A DNA stretch of 64,000 bases from Sphaerotilus natans (GCF_900156335.1 NZ_FTMZ01000019.1:1-64000); one strand, 5' to 3'; positions 52,298 through 62,274 are shown, numbered from the stretch's first letter. Notes: a model not told the origin generated them from the sequence alone. Numbers and translations: made by a program.

Positions 52298-54685
52298 TCA
52301 CTGGGGTGCGCTGGCGCCGCTCTCGTCGGAGCGGAACAGGTCGAGAATGCCCTTGCGCTCTTCCTCGCCTGTGCGTGGCTGGCCCTCGTCGAGGCCCAGC
52401 GAGCGTACGCCGCCGCCCTGCGCGTTCTCGGTGTAGTACCACTCGCCGCCGACCTGCGTCACGCCATCGGGCGGGGTGTACTCGACCACCGGCGCCCCGC
52501 GCAGCGCGTGGCTCATGTAGTCGATCCAGACCGGCAGGGCCAGGCCGCCGCCGGTCTCGCGTGCGCCCAGCGAGCGCGGCTTGTCGTAGCCGATCCACAC
52601 CACCGCGACCCGCGACGCGCTGAAGCCGGTGAACCAGGCATCCTGCGAATCGTTGGTGGTGCCGGTCTTGCCGTACAGGTCCGGCCGCTTGAGCCGCGCC
52701 TGCGCGCTGGCGGCGGTGCCGCTGCGGGTGATTTCCTGCAGCAGGCTGTTGGTCATGAAGGCATTGCGCTCGGGGATGACCCGCAGGCGCTCGTCATGGG
52801 CGGCGGGCACGCGGGCCTGGGCGAGCACCTGGCCGCGCGCATCGGTGATGCGGGTGATCAGCACCGGATCGACCCGCATGCCGCTGTTGGCGAAGACCGC
52901 ATAGGCGTCGGCCATCTCCATCGGCGTGACCGAGCCGGCGCCCAGCGCCATCGTCAGGTAGGCGGGATGCTTGTCGGCCTCGAAGCCGAACTTCGTCACC
53001 CACTGCTGCGCGTAGCTCGGACCGATCGACTTGAGGATGCGGATCGAGACCATGTTCTTCGACTTGGCCAGCGCGCGACGCATCGACATCGGGCCGTCGA
53101 ACTGGCCGTCGTAGTTCTTCGGCTCCCAGGGCTGGCTGCCGGTGGTGCCGGCGTCGAAGAACAGCGGCGCGTCGTTGATGACGGTCGCTGGCGAAAAGCC
53201 CTTTTCCAGCGCCGCCGAGTAGACGAAGGGCTTGAAGCTCGAGCCCGGCTGGCGCCAGGCCTGGGTCACATGATTGAACTTGTTCTTGGCGTAGTCGAAG
53301 CCGCCGACCATCGCGCGGATGTGGCCGGTGCGCGGGTCCAGCGCGACGAATGCGCCCTCGACCTCGGGCTGGCTGACGATGCTCCAGTCGCCGGCGCTGC
53401 CTGACTTCATGACCCGGATGATCGCACCGCGCCGCACGCGCTGCGCCGGTGGTGCCTGTTCGCCGAGCGCCGAGGCCGCCAGCTTCAGGCCAGCGCCGCT
53501 GATCGTGATGGTCTCGCCGTTCTGCAGCATCGCGCTGACTTTGCGCGGCGAGGCCACGGTCACGATGGCCGCGCGCACGTCGTCGTAGTCGGGATGGTCC
53601 TCCAGCGCCTCGGCGATGCGCACGTCCAGGCCGGTGTCGGTCACCGGCAGCTCGACGAAGCCGATCGGGCCGCGGTAGGCACGGCGCTGCTCGTAGTTCA
53701 GCAGCCCGCGGCGCAGCGCGCGGTAGGCCTGCATCTGCTCGCCGGCATCGAGCGAGAGCTCGACCGTCAGGCCGCGGGTGTAGGCCTCTTCGCCATACTG
53801 GGCGAAGATCAGCTGGCGTGCGGCCTCGACCGCGTACTCGGCATGAATGTCACTGCCGCGCGGGCTGGGATAGCTCAGCTCCTGAGCCAGCGCTTCGTCG
53901 CGCTGGGCCTCGGTGATGAAGCCGTTCTCGACCATTCGTTCCAGGATGTAACGCTGGCGCACGGTCGCGCGCTTGCGGTTGCGGATCGGGTTGTAGGCCG
54001 ACGGCGCCTTGGGCAGGCCGGCGAGCATCGCGGCTTCCGCCACCGTGATGTCCTTCAGGGGCTTGCCGAAGTAGATCTCGCTGGCCGCCGCGAAGCCGTA
54101 GGCGCGCTGACCCAGGAAGATCTGGTTCATGTAGACCTCGAGGATCTTGCGCTTGCTCAGCTGGCTCTCGATCTTCAGCGACAGCAGGATCTCGTAGATC
54201 TTGCGGGTGAAGGTCTTCTCGGTCGACAGATAGAAGTTGCGTGCCACCTGCATCGTGATCGTCGAGGCGCCCTGGCTGCGCGAGTCGCGCAGGTTCTCGA
54301 CCGCCGCGCGCAGGATGCCCTTGTAGTCGATGCCGCCGTGCTCGTAGAAGCGCGCGTCCTCGATGGCCAGCACCGCGTCCTGCATCACCTTCGGAATCTG
54401 CTCGATCGGCAGGTAGCTGCGGCGCTCCTCGCCGTACTCGCCCAGCATCACGCCGTCGGAGGAGATGACCCGCATCGGCAGCTTGGGCCGGTAGTCGACC
54501 AGGGAGTTGATCTCCGGCAGGTTCGGGTAGGCCATCGCCAGCGCGATGCCCAGCAGCAGCGTGCCCGTCAGCAGCAGGGCCAGCGGCAGGCCGACGATCC
54601 AGCCCAGGGTTCGCAGCACCTTCCGGGCGCCGGTCGCCGTCCCGGCCGGACTCGGCGTGTTCGGGGAAGTGCCTTTATCGCTCAT
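52298..54685 (-). CDS. mrcA: Penicillin-binding protein 1A (bifunctional)
   Basis: A 795-residue class A PBP. Residues 25-50 form the membrane anchor; a GT51 transglycosylase with EDARFYEHGGIDYKG and the QGASTITMQ segment; then a transpeptidase with SSFKPF (nucleophile serine), SKNMV (SXN) and GKTGTTNDSQDAWF (KTG). An S1-like OB domain lies between the two catalytic parts. Divergent from the pilMNOPQ operon, an arrangement conserved in proteobacteria. It builds peptidoglycan in the periplasm. Confidence 0.96.
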   Translation of the reverse strand: MSDKGTSPNTPSPAGTATGARKVLRTLGWIVGLPLALLLTGTLLLGIALAMAYPNLPEINSLVDYRPKLPMRVISSDGVMLGEYGEERRSYLPIEQIPKVMQDAVLAIEDARFYEHGGIDYKGILRAAVENLRDSRSQGASTITMQVARNFYLSTEKTFTRKIYEILLSLKIESQLSKRKILEVYMNQIFLGQRAYGFAAASEIYFGKPLKDITVAEAAMLAGLPKAPSAYNPIRNRKRATVRQRYILERMVENGFITEAQRDEALAQELSYPSPRGSDIHAEYAVEAARQLIFAQYGEEAYTRGLTVELSLDAGEQMQAYRALRRGLLNYEQRRAYRGPIGFVELPVTDTGLDVRIAEALEDHPDYDDVRAAIVTVASPRKVSAMLQNGETITISGAGLKLAASALGEQAPPAQRVRRGAIIRVMKSGSAGDWSIVSQPEVEGAFVALDPRTGHIRAMVGGFDYAKNKFNHVTQAWRQPGSSFKPFVYSAALEKGFSPATVINDAPLFFDAGTTGSQPWEPKNYDGQFDGPMSMRRALAKSKNMVSIRILKSIGPSYAQQWVTKFGFEADKHPAYLTMALGAGSVTPMEMADAYAVFANSGMRVDPVLITRITDARGQVLAQARVPAAHDERLRVIPERNAFMTNSLLQEITRSGTAASAQARLKRPDLYGKTGTTNDSQDAWFTGFSASRVAVVWIGYDKPRSLGARETGGGLALPVWIDYMSHALRGAPVVEYTPPDGVTQVGGEWYYTENAQGGGVRSLGLDEGQPRTGEEERKGILDLFRSDESGASAPQ

Positions 54686-54732
54686 GGACTCTCGGGACAG
54701 GGGGCCGCCGGATGGCAGGCCGATCGCGGCGG

Positions 54733-54738
54733 ATTATA
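54733..54738 (-). promoter_or_regulatory. Candidate -10 of mrcA
   Basis: A perfect TATAAT on the minus strand 48 bp upstream of the mrcA start; no good -35 at 16-18 bp. Confidence 0.4.
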
Positions 54739-54897
54739 GGAACTGGTCACGAACCGCGAGATACGTTTGTAACGGCGGGCGAGCCCCCCCTTGCCCGGGC
54801 TCCTGTATCGTGATCGCATGACAAGCTTTGCCTTGCGCGGCCAGTTGACGGGTTTGCAACATCCTCGGAATGCGAAAGCCGGGATATCCTTGGGCCC

Positions 54898-54937
54898 TCA
54901 ATGCCTTTGTTGATAGCATTGAAGTGATTTGTTAACA
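54898..54937 (+). promoter_or_regulatory. Putative pilM promoter overlapping a TCAATGC/GCATTGA dyad
   Basis: TCAATGC (54898-54904) and GCATTGA (54916-54922) form an inverted repeat overlapping TTGATA (54910-54915, -35-like). TTAACA (54932-54937) at 16 bp spacing is a weak -10. The dyad may be an operator controlling pilMNOPQ. Confidence 0.35.
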
Positions 54938-54973
54938 GTCCGGCGCGTTTTCGGACGTGCATTGGGGAATTGC

Positions 54974-56053
54974 GTGGGCTTTCTTGACCTCCTGCTGGGC
55001 CGTCGTCATGCGTCCCTGATCGGGCTGGACATCAACTCGTCCGGCGCCAAGCTGGTCGAACTCGGTCAGACCGCCTCCGGGGAGTACATCGTCGAGCGCT
55101 TCGCCAGCGAGAACTTCGAGAAGGGCTGGATCAACGACGGCACCATCGAGAAGTTCGACGAGGTGGCCGAGGCGGTGCAGCGGCTGGTGCAGCGCAGCGG
55201 CACCCGCACCAAGCAGGTCGCGATGGCGATGCCGCAGTCGGCGGTCATCACCAAGAAGATCGTGCTGCCGGGCGGGCTGACCGAGGAGGAGATGGAGCTG
55301 CAGGTCGAGGCCGAGGCCCACCAGTACATTCCGTTCCCGCTCGACGATGTCAGCCTCGACTTCTGCGTCATCGGTCCCAGCACCGAGCAGGTCGGCGATG
55401 TCGAGGTGATGCTGGCGGCCTCGCGCAAGGACCGCATCCAGGACCGCCAGGGCCTGGCCGAGTCGGCCGGACTGAAGCTGGTGGTGCTCGACATCGAGTC
55501 CAACGCCTCGCGGCTGGCGATGAGCCGCGTCGTCGAGGCCCTGCCCAACCAGGGCCGCGACGTGCTGGTGGCGCTGTTCGAGATCGGGGCCGACTCGACC
55601 AGCCTGAAGGTGCTGCGCGACGACGACATCCTCTACGACCGCGACCAGACCTTCGGCAGCGCGCAGCTCACGCAGCTGATCGTGCGCCAGTACGGCCTGA
55701 CCTTCGACGAGGCCGAGCAGCGCCGCGCCAACGGCGACCTGCCCGAGGACTACGAGTCGACGCTGCTGGCGCCCTTCATCGACAGCCTGGCGCAGGAGAT
55801 CGGCCGCGCGCTGCAGTACTTCTTCACCAGCACGCCGCACCACAAGGTCCACTACGTGATGCTGTCGGGCAACTCGGCGACGCTGCCCGGCCTGAAGGAG
55901 CGGGTGACCGAGTTCACCGGCTTCGCCACCCAGATCGTCAGCCCGTTCAACGGCATGCGCATCGGCTCCGCGGTGCGCGAGAGCAAGCTGCGCCGCGAGG
56001 CGCCGTCCTACCTGACCGCCTGCGGCCTGGCGATGCGGAGATTCCTCCAATGA
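54974..56053 (+). CDS. pilM: Type IV pilus assembly protein PilM
   Basis: A 359-residue actin-like cytoplasmic ATP-binding protein of the alignment complex. It opens LIGLDINSSGAKLVEL (phosphate-1-like) and contains VLVALFEIGADSTSLKVL (phosphate-2) and a late LSGNSATLPGLKERV (adenosine motif). It binds the NLLP tip of PilN. The GTG start is chosen because GGGGAA precedes it and because the family N-terminus is short. Confidence 0.95.
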   Translation: MGFLDLLLGRRHASLIGLDINSSGAKLVELGQTASGEYIVERFASENFEKGWINDGTIEKFDEVAEAVQRLVQRSGTRTKQVAMAMPQSAVITKKIVLPGGLTEEEMELQVEAEAHQYIPFPLDDVSLDFCVIGPSTEQVGDVEVMLAASRKDRIQDRQGLAESAGLKLVVLDIESNASRLAMSRVVEALPNQGRDVLVALFEIGADSTSLKVLRDDDILYDRDQTFGSAQLTQLIVRQYGLTFDEAEQRRANGDLPEDYESTLLAPFIDSLAQEIGRALQYFFTSTPHHKVHYVMLSGNSATLPGLKERVTEFTGFATQIVSPFNGMRIGSAVRESKLRREAPSYLTACGLAMRRFLQ

Positions 56054-56694
56054 TCCTGATCAACCTCCTCCCGCATCGGGAAGAGAAGCGGCGCCGACGC
56101 CGCCAGGCCTTCTTCGTGGGCCTGGGCGCGGCGGCGCTCGCGGGCGCGGCCATCGCGCTGGGCTGGAACGCGGTGCTGGGCGAGCTCACCGCGCAGCAGA
56201 ACTCGCGCAACACCTTCCTGCAGTCCGAGATCCAGCGGCTCGAGAACCAGATCAAGGACATCGCGTCGCTCAAGACCGAGATCGAGGCCTTGAAGGCCCG
56301 CCAGCAGGTGGTCGAGAACTTCCAGATCGACCGCAACATGCCGGTGCACCTGCTCAACGAGCTGGCCGCGCAGACGCCCGAGGGCATGTACCTGACCACG
56401 GTGCGCCAGGACGGCCAGAGCATCGCGGTGACCGCGGTGGCGCAGACCAACGAGCGGGTGTCGGAGTTCCTGCGCAACACCGCGCGCAGCTCGACCTGGC
56501 TGGAAAAGCCCGAGCTGGTCGAGATCAAGGCCGCGCCGGTCTCGACGGTGCGCGATGCCAAGCGGCTCTACGACGTCTCGGTGCGGCTGACGCTGCGCCG
56601 TCCGCAGGATCTCGAGCCGGCAGCGCCGCTGCCGGGTGCTGCGGCTTCCCGTGCCGGGCAGCCGGCGGCCGCAGCAGCCTCCCGCCAGGGCTGA
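56050..56694 (+). CDS. pilN: Type IV pilus assembly protein PilN
   Basis: A 214-residue bitopic inner-membrane protein. The N-terminal INLLPHREEK motif docks in PilM; one helix (about residues 22-42), a coiled coil, and a ferredoxin-like periplasmic domain pairing with PilO. Ala/Pro-rich tail. ATGA overlap with pilM. Confidence 0.95.
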   Translation: MILINLLPHREEKRRRRRQAFFVGLGAAALAGAAIALGWNAVLGELTAQQNSRNTFLQSEIQRLENQIKDIASLKTEIEALKARQQVVENFQIDRNMPVHLLNELAAQTPEGMYLTTVRQDGQSIAVTAVAQTNERVSEFLRNTARSSTWLEKPELVEIKAAPVSTVRDAKRLYDVSVRLTLRRPQDLEPAAPLPGAAASRAGQPAAAAASRQG

Positions 56695-56719
56695 CGGGCG
56701 CCATCGCACCGGCATCACC

Positions 56720-57460
56720 ATGGCTCCTCCCCGCATGTCCATGAACATCGAGCTCGACACCCTGGTCGACCAGGTGTCGTCCCAGTTCCGCAACCTCAAT
56801 CCGAACGAGCCCGGCCAGTGGCCGCTGCTGCCCAAGGTGGCCGCCTGGACGGCGATGACCGCGCTGGTGGTGCTGCTGGGCTGGCTCGGTCTGGTCTCGC
56901 TCACCGCCGACGAGCTGGAGGCCGAGCGCAACCGCGAGGCCGCGCTCAAGACCGAGTACCAGGCCAAGCTGGCGCAGGCGATCAATCTCGACGAGCTGCG
57001 CAAGCAGAAGCTGCAGGTGCAGGAATATGTCACCCAGCTCGAGCGCCAGCTGCCCGGCAAGGCCGAGATGGACGCGCTGCTGTCGGACATCAACCAGGCC
57101 GGCCTCGGCCGCGGCCTGCAGTTCGAGCTGTTCCGGCCCGGCCAGGTCATCATCAAGGACTACTACGCCGAGCTGCCGATCGCGCTGCGGGTGACCGGCC
57201 GCTATCACGACATCGGCGCCTTCGCGGCGGATGTGGCCAACCTGTCGCGCATCGTCACGCTGCACAACCTGGTGATCACCACGCCAGGCCAGGCCAGCGG
57301 CCAGATGCTGCCCAGCGCCAACGGCCTGCTGGCGATGGAGGCCACCGCGCGCACCTACCGCTATCTCGATCCGGCCGAGGTCACCGAGCACCGCAAGGCG
57401 CAGCAGGCGGCCAAGGGCGGCAAGCCCGGCGGCGCGCCGCAGTCCGGAGGCCAGCCATGA
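56720..57460 (+). CDS. pilO: Type IV pilus assembly protein PilO
   Basis: A 246-residue bitopic protein: short cytosolic start, helix (about residues 38-60, AAWTAMTALVVLLGWLGLV), coiled coil (AKLAQAINLDELRKQKLQVQEYVTQLERQLP seen in pieces), and a ferredoxin-like periplasmic domain. Heterodimer with PilN. ATG at 56720 or 56735 are both possible. Confidence 0.93.
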   Translation: MAPPRMSMNIELDTLVDQVSSQFRNLNPNEPGQWPLLPKVAAWTAMTALVVLLGWLGLVSLTADELEAERNREAALKTEYQAKLAQAINLDELRKQKLQVQEYVTQLERQLPGKAEMDALLSDINQAGLGRGLQFELFRPGQVIIKDYYAELPIALRVTGRYHDIGAFAADVANLSRIVTLHNLVITTPGQASGQMLPSANGLLAMEATARTYRYLDPAEVTEHRKAQQAAKGGKPGGAPQSGGQP

Positions 57461-58035
57461 TGCCCGCCCGTTTTTGCCGCCGGTCGCGGCGACCGTCCCG
57501 TGCCGCGCTGGCCCTGTTGGTGCTGACCGGCCTGGCGGGCCTGTCGGGCTGCTCCGATCCGCACGAGGAGCTGCGCGCCTGGATGGAGGAGCAGCGCCGG
57601 GTGGCGAAGCCGCAGGTCTCGCCGCTGGTGGCGCCGCGCAAGTTCGATCCCCAGCCCTATGCGGCCTTCTCGCAGACCGAGCCCTTCAGCAGCCAGAAGA
57701 TGCAGGGCGCGCTCAAGCAGGAGAGCCGCCAGCCCAACTCGTTGCTCGCCGCCGAGATGAACCGGCGCCGCGAGCCGCTCGAGGCCTATCCGCTCGATGC
57801 GCTGATGATGGTCGGCAGCGTCGTGCGCGGCGGGCGGCCCTACGCGCTGCTGAAGGCCGACAACCTGCTCTACCAAGTCAAGGTGGGTGACTATCTCGGC
57901 CAGAACTACGGCCGGGTCACCCGCATCACGGAAACCGAGATTGCCCTGCGCGAACTCGTGCCCGACACCCTCGGAGAAATCGTCGAGCGCGCCAGCACGC
58001 TGACCCTCCAGGAGCGGGCCCAGGAGAAGCGATGA
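57457..58035 (+). CDS. pilP: Type IV pilus lipoprotein PilP
   Basis: A 192-residue inner-membrane lipoprotein: signal peptide with lipobox SGC (cysteine near residue 32), then a flexible region and the HR-like C-terminal beta domain (MMVGSVVRGGRPYALLKADNLLYQVKVGDYLG) that contacts PilQ. GGAGG 7 nt upstream; ATGA overlap with pilO and pilQ. Confidence 0.95.
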   Translation: MMPARFCRRSRRPSRAALALLVLTGLAGLSGCSDPHEELRAWMEEQRRVAKPQVSPLVAPRKFDPQPYAAFSQTEPFSSQKMQGALKQESRQPNSLLAAEMNRRREPLEAYPLDALMMVGSVVRGGRPYALLKADNLLYQVKVGDYLGQNYGRVTRITETEIALRELVPDTLGEIVERASTLTLQERAQEKR

Positions 58036-60236
58036 AGACGACCCAGAAAGCCCCCATCCCCCGCTGGAGCGTTCGCCTGGCGACGCTGGCCGCGCTGGCC
58101 GCCGCTCCGGTGCTCGGCTGGGCGCAGAACGCCATCCAGTCGCTGTCGAGCGGCGTGAAGGACGGCGGCGAGGTGATCCGGCTGGAGTTCTCCGAGCCGC
58201 TGGCCGCGCTGCCCGCCGGCTTCGTGCTGCAGTCGCCCGCCCGGGTGGCGCTGGACCTGCCCGGCGTGATCAACGCCACCGGCCGGGCGCAGCAGGAGGT
58301 CAACCAGGGCAACCTGCGCTCGATGGCGCTGGCTCAGTCCGGTGACCGCACCCGGCTGGTGCTGAACCTGAAGCAGTCCACCCGCTACCGTGCCGAGATC
58401 GACGGCAAGGCGCTGGTGGTCACGCTTGATCCGGTGCAGGTGTCTTCCGGGACGCCTGCCACCGCGGCCGCCGGCGTGCGTGCCTCGGCCGAGCCGCTGC
58501 ACTTCGCCGACAGCCGCAACACCGCCGCCGAGACGCTGCGCGACATCGACTTCCGCCGCGGGCGTGACGGTGCTGGCCGGGTGGTGGTCGATCTGCCGAG
58601 CAACCAGGTCGGCGTCGACATCCGCCAGCAGGGCCAGAACCTGATCGTCGAGTTCCTGCGCTCGACCGCGCCGGAGGGGCTGCGCCGCCGCCTCGACGTG
58701 ACCGACTTCGGCACGCCGGTGCAGTCGGTCTCCACCACCCAGGTCGGCGACCGGGTGCGCATGACGATCGAGCCGCGCGGCAGCTGGGAGCACAGCGCCT
58801 ACCAGAGCGACAACCAGTTCGTGCTGGAGGTCCGCCCGGTCAAGGTCGATCCGCAGAAGCTCACCGCCGGCCCCGGCTTCAGCGGCGACAAGCTGTCGCT
58901 GAACTTCCAGAGCATCGAGGTGCGCGCGCTGCTGCAGGTCATCGCCGACTTCACCAACTTCAACATCGTCACCAGCGACACCGTGACCGGCAATGTCACG
59001 CTGCGGCTGAAGGACGTGCCCTGGGACCAGGCGCTCGACATCATCATGCAGGCCAAGGGCCTGGGCGTGAAGAAGACCGGCAACGTGCTGTGGGTCGCGC
59101 CCAAGGAAGAACTCGCCGCCAAGGAGAAGGCCGAGCTCGAGGCGCGCGCCCAGGTCGCCGCGCTGGAGCCGCTGCGCACCCAGGCCTTCCAGCTCAACTA
59201 CACCAAGGCCGAGGAAATCTCGCGTGCGCTGACCGGCCAGCAGACCGGCTCCGGCGGGGCGTCCGGCGCCAGCACCGGTGCCACCACCAGCGCCACCCGG
59301 CTGCTGTCGGCGCGCGGCAGCGTGCTCTACGAGGCGCGCACCAACCAGCTCTTCGTGACCGACATCCCGGCCAAGCTCGAGGAGGTCGCGCAGATGGTCT
59401 CGCGCATCGACATCCCGGTGCGCCAGGTGATGATCGAGGCGCGCATCGTCGAGGCCGAGGACACCTTCGGTCGTTCGCTGGGCGTCAAGCTGGGCGCCAA
59501 CGACCTGCGGGGCGTCAACGGCGGTGTGCCGGGCTGGAATGCCGGCGTGGGCAACGTGGCGGTGGGGGGCACTTACGCGGGTGTCGGCTACAGCACCGGG
59601 CAGTCCTCGACCAACGACTACGGCAACACCCAGTTCGTCAATCTGCCGGCCAACACCTCGAGCCTGGGCGGCGCGACAGCCGCCAGCTTTGCGCTGTCGC
59701 TGTTCGGTGCGGCGTCCAACCGCTTCCTGAACCTGGAGCTGTCGGCGCTGGAGGCCGAAGGGCGCGGCAAGCTGGTGTCGAGCCCGCGGGTCATCACCGC
59801 CGACCAGGTGAAAGCGCTGATCGAGCAGGGCACCGAGCTGCCTTACCAGTCGGCCACCTCCAGCGGCGCCACCGCGATCCAGTTCCGCAAGGCCAATCTC
59901 AAGCTCGAGGTGACGCCGCAGATCACGCCCGAGGGCAGCGTCATTCTCGATGTCGATGTCAACAAGGACAGCGTCGGCCAGTCGACCTCGGCCGGCTTCG
60001 CGATCAACACCAAGCATGTGAAGACGCAGGTGCTGGTGGAGAACGGCGGCACCGTGGTGATCGGCGGCATCTTCCAGATCGACGAGACCGAATCGGTCAA
60101 CAAGGTGCCGGTGCTGGGCGACATTCCCTACGTGGGCGCGCTGTTCCGCAACAAGACCCGCGCCTCGAACAAGACCGAGCTGCTGGTCTTCCTGACGCCC
60201 AAGGTCATCACCGACCGCAACGCGCCGGCACGCTGA
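58032..60236 (+). CDS. pilQ: Type IV pilus secretin PilQ
   Basis: A 734-residue secretin. Signal peptide (1-31), two AMIN domains (about 35-130 and 155-265, IDFRRGRDGAGRVVVDLPSN), STN/N0 domain (LSLNFQSIEVRALLQVIADFTNFNIVTSD), N1, and the secretin domain with VPVLGDIPYVGALFRNK and the ending LLVFLTPKVI. It forms the outer-membrane channel for the pilus. ATGA overlap with pilP; the last alignment-complex gene. Confidence 0.96.
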   Translation: MKTTQKAPIPRWSVRLATLAALAAAPVLGWAQNAIQSLSSGVKDGGEVIRLEFSEPLAALPAGFVLQSPARVALDLPGVINATGRAQQEVNQGNLRSMALAQSGDRTRLVLNLKQSTRYRAEIDGKALVVTLDPVQVSSGTPATAAAGVRASAEPLHFADSRNTAAETLRDIDFRRGRDGAGRVVVDLPSNQVGVDIRQQGQNLIVEFLRSTAPEGLRRRLDVTDFGTPVQSVSTTQVGDRVRMTIEPRGSWEHSAYQSDNQFVLEVRPVKVDPQKLTAGPGFSGDKLSLNFQSIEVRALLQVIADFTNFNIVTSDTVTGNVTLRLKDVPWDQALDIIMQAKGLGVKKTGNVLWVAPKEELAAKEKAELEARAQVAALEPLRTQAFQLNYTKAEEISRALTGQQTGSGGASGASTGATTSATRLLSARGSVLYEARTNQLFVTDIPAKLEEVAQMVSRIDIPVRQVMIEARIVEAEDTFGRSLGVKLGANDLRGVNGGVPGWNAGVGNVAVGGTYAGVGYSTGQSSTNDYGNTQFVNLPANTSSLGGATAASFALSLFGAASNRFLNLELSALEAEGRGKLVSSPRVITADQVKALIEQGTELPYQSATSSGATAIQFRKANLKLEVTPQITPEGSVILDVDVNKDSVGQSTSAGFAINTKHVKTQVLVENGGTVVIGGIFQIDETESVNKVPVLGDIPYVGALFRNKTRASNKTELLVFLTPKVITDRNAPAR

Positions 60237-60300
60237 GCCCGCCCGCGAGGGCAGGGTGGCCACAAGACGAACATCGACCGACAGGCAGGGGCTTGATTTC

Positions 60301-62274
60301 ATGACGACGACGATCACGGCGCTGCGCGCCAGTGCACTGGCCCTGGCGGCAGCGGCCGTGCTGGCCGGCTGCGGCGGGGGTGGCAGCGATGCGGGCTGCG
60401 TGAGCTTCTCGGGCAGCTGCACCACCAGCACCGATTCCAGCTCAAGCAGCGGGTCAAGCTCCGGCTCGACGACGGCGGCCGCGGCCAGCATCACGGTGGA
60501 CATGAGCGCCGACACCATCAGCGCCTCGACGCCCGGCACGGTGACCGCCGTGGCCAAGAACGCCGATGGAACGCCTGCGGCTGGCGCGCTGGTGACTTTC
60601 GCGGTAGCCAATGGTGCCGCGACGCTGACGCTGGAGCGCGTGAAGACCGACGCCAACGGGCGCGCGACGACGACGCTTCAGCCGGTCGCCGGCAAGATCG
60701 GTGCGGACATCGTGGCGGCCAGCTTCACGCCCGCGAGCAGCACGACGGCGCTGTCGGCGCAGACGGTCTTTTCCGTGTCGGCCACGAATGTCAGCCTGAA
60801 TGCGGTGACGGCTGCGCCCGCGAGCATTTCGTCGTACGGCGCATCGGTCATCACGGTCAGCGTGACCGGCGCCTCGTCGGCCTCGCCGGTCACGATCGAT
60901 TTCTCGTCGACCTGCGCCACGGCGGGCAAGGCCACCCTGTCACCGACCTCGATCACCGTGACCGGCTCCAGCGCCTCGACCACCTACCAGGACAAGGGCT
61001 GCGCCGCGACCGATCGCATCAGTGCTTCGATCAGTGCCACCAGCCAGCAGAAGCAGGTCGATCTGGTGGTGGCCGCGCCGATCGCTCAGTCGCTCGAGTT
61101 CGTCTCGGCCTCGCCGGACAAGATCTGCCTGGCTGGCAGCGGCTGCGAGATCTCGTCGAAGGTCTCCTTCAAGCTGAAAGACCAGTACAACAACCCGATC
61201 ACCAACCGCACCGTCAACTTCTCGCTCGACATCCCGAACGTGGCGACGCTGGGTTCGACCGCGCTGCCGACCGATGCCAGCGGTGTGGTCACCGTCTCGG
61301 TGACGGCCAAGGCGACGCCGACGCCGGTGCGGGTGCGGGCACAGGTCGCTGACGACCCGACGCTGTCGACGGTGTCGAACGCGCTGGCGATCAACGCCGG
61401 CCTGCCGACGCAGAACGCCTTCAGCTTCTCGGCCTCGACCTACAACCCGGATGGCTGGAGCCGCGACGGCACCGAGAGCGACATCCGCGTCCAGCTCAAC
61501 GACCGGTTCGGCAACCCGGTGCCGGATGGCACCGTGATCAGCTTCGTCGCCGAGGGCGCCAGTGTCATTCCGGCCAAGTGCGCCACCGCCAGCGGGGTCT
61601 GCACGACCAAGTTCGTCACCAGCAACGCCCGTCCGGCCGACGGTCGGGTCGATGTGGTGGCCTATGCGCAGGGTGAAGAGACCTTCGTCGATGCCGACGG
61701 CAACCAGCAGTACACCGCCGGCGAGAGCTTCAATGATCTCGGCAAGGTCTTCGTCGATGCGAACGAGAACGGCGTGATGGACCTGGCCACCGGCGAGTTC
61801 GTGGCCGGCCTGGACGCCAATGGCCAGTGGGATGGCAATACCTATGTGCGTGTCAGCCGCCGCTTCGTGCTGGCCGATGCCAGCCGCCCGCCGCGTCTGC
61901 AGGCCGGGCTGTGCACGTCGGGCGCCACGCCGGTGGCCAGCGGTCTGGGGCTGGTGTTGCAGCCGACGACCTCGACTTGCCGGGTCAAGCAGCTGATCTG
62001 CGTGCGCGATGCCAACACCGCGGCCGATGCCAAGGGCGGCAACCCGATCCCGTCGGGCGCGACGCTGGCGGTCACCACCAAGGCCAAGGGCGCATCGGTC
62101 AAGATCGACAACACGCCAGTGGTCAGCCAGCTCGACAACACGCCGACCCAGCATCTGCTGACCGTCGAGCTTGACGACTGCACCAAGGCGCTGGAAGCCG
62201 GCGGCGCGATCGACCTGACGATCAAGATGCCCAACGGCCAGAGCTACCCCTACGACCTCGGCCGCATCAACTGA
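60301..62274 (+). CDS. Large Ig-like (invasin/Big_1-type) surface lipoprotein
   Basis: A 657-residue protein. Lipobox LAGC (cysteine 24), a serine-rich linker (about 40-60), then Ig-like domains of the bacterial invasin type, at about residues 62-165, 285-365 and 390-470, each with DxxGNPVxxxxVxF and TDAxGxxTxxx hallmarks. Residues 460-510 carry acidic, calcium-site-like repeats (DADGNQQY, DANENGVMD, DANGQWDG). Eight cysteines in the body suggest disulfides. It would be anchored at the outer membrane and act in adhesion or matrix contact. It lies between pilQ and aroK, so a type-IV-pilus link is only inference. Confidence 0.8.
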   Translation: MTTTITALRASALALAAAAVLAGCGGGGSDAGCVSFSGSCTTSTDSSSSSGSSSGSTTAAAASITVDMSADTISASTPGTVTAVAKNADGTPAAGALVTFAVANGAATLTLERVKTDANGRATTTLQPVAGKIGADIVAASFTPASSTTALSAQTVFSVSATNVSLNAVTAAPASISSYGASVITVSVTGASSASPVTIDFSSTCATAGKATLSPTSITVTGSSASTTYQDKGCAATDRISASISATSQQKQVDLVVAAPIAQSLEFVSASPDKICLAGSGCEISSKVSFKLKDQYNNPITNRTVNFSLDIPNVATLGSTALPTDASGVVTVSVTAKATPTPVRVRAQVADDPTLSTVSNALAINAGLPTQNAFSFSASTYNPDGWSRDGTESDIRVQLNDRFGNPVPDGTVISFVAEGASVIPAKCATASGVCTTKFVTSNARPADGRVDVVAYAQGEETFVDADGNQQYTAGESFNDLGKVFVDANENGVMDLATGEFVAGLDANGQWDGNTYVRVSRRFVLADASRPPRLQAGLCTSGATPVASGLGLVLQPTTSTCRVKQLICVRDANTAADAKGGNPIPSGATLAVTTKAKGASVKIDNTPVVSQLDNTPTQHLLTVELDDCTKALEAGGAIDLTIKMPNGQSYPYDLGRIN

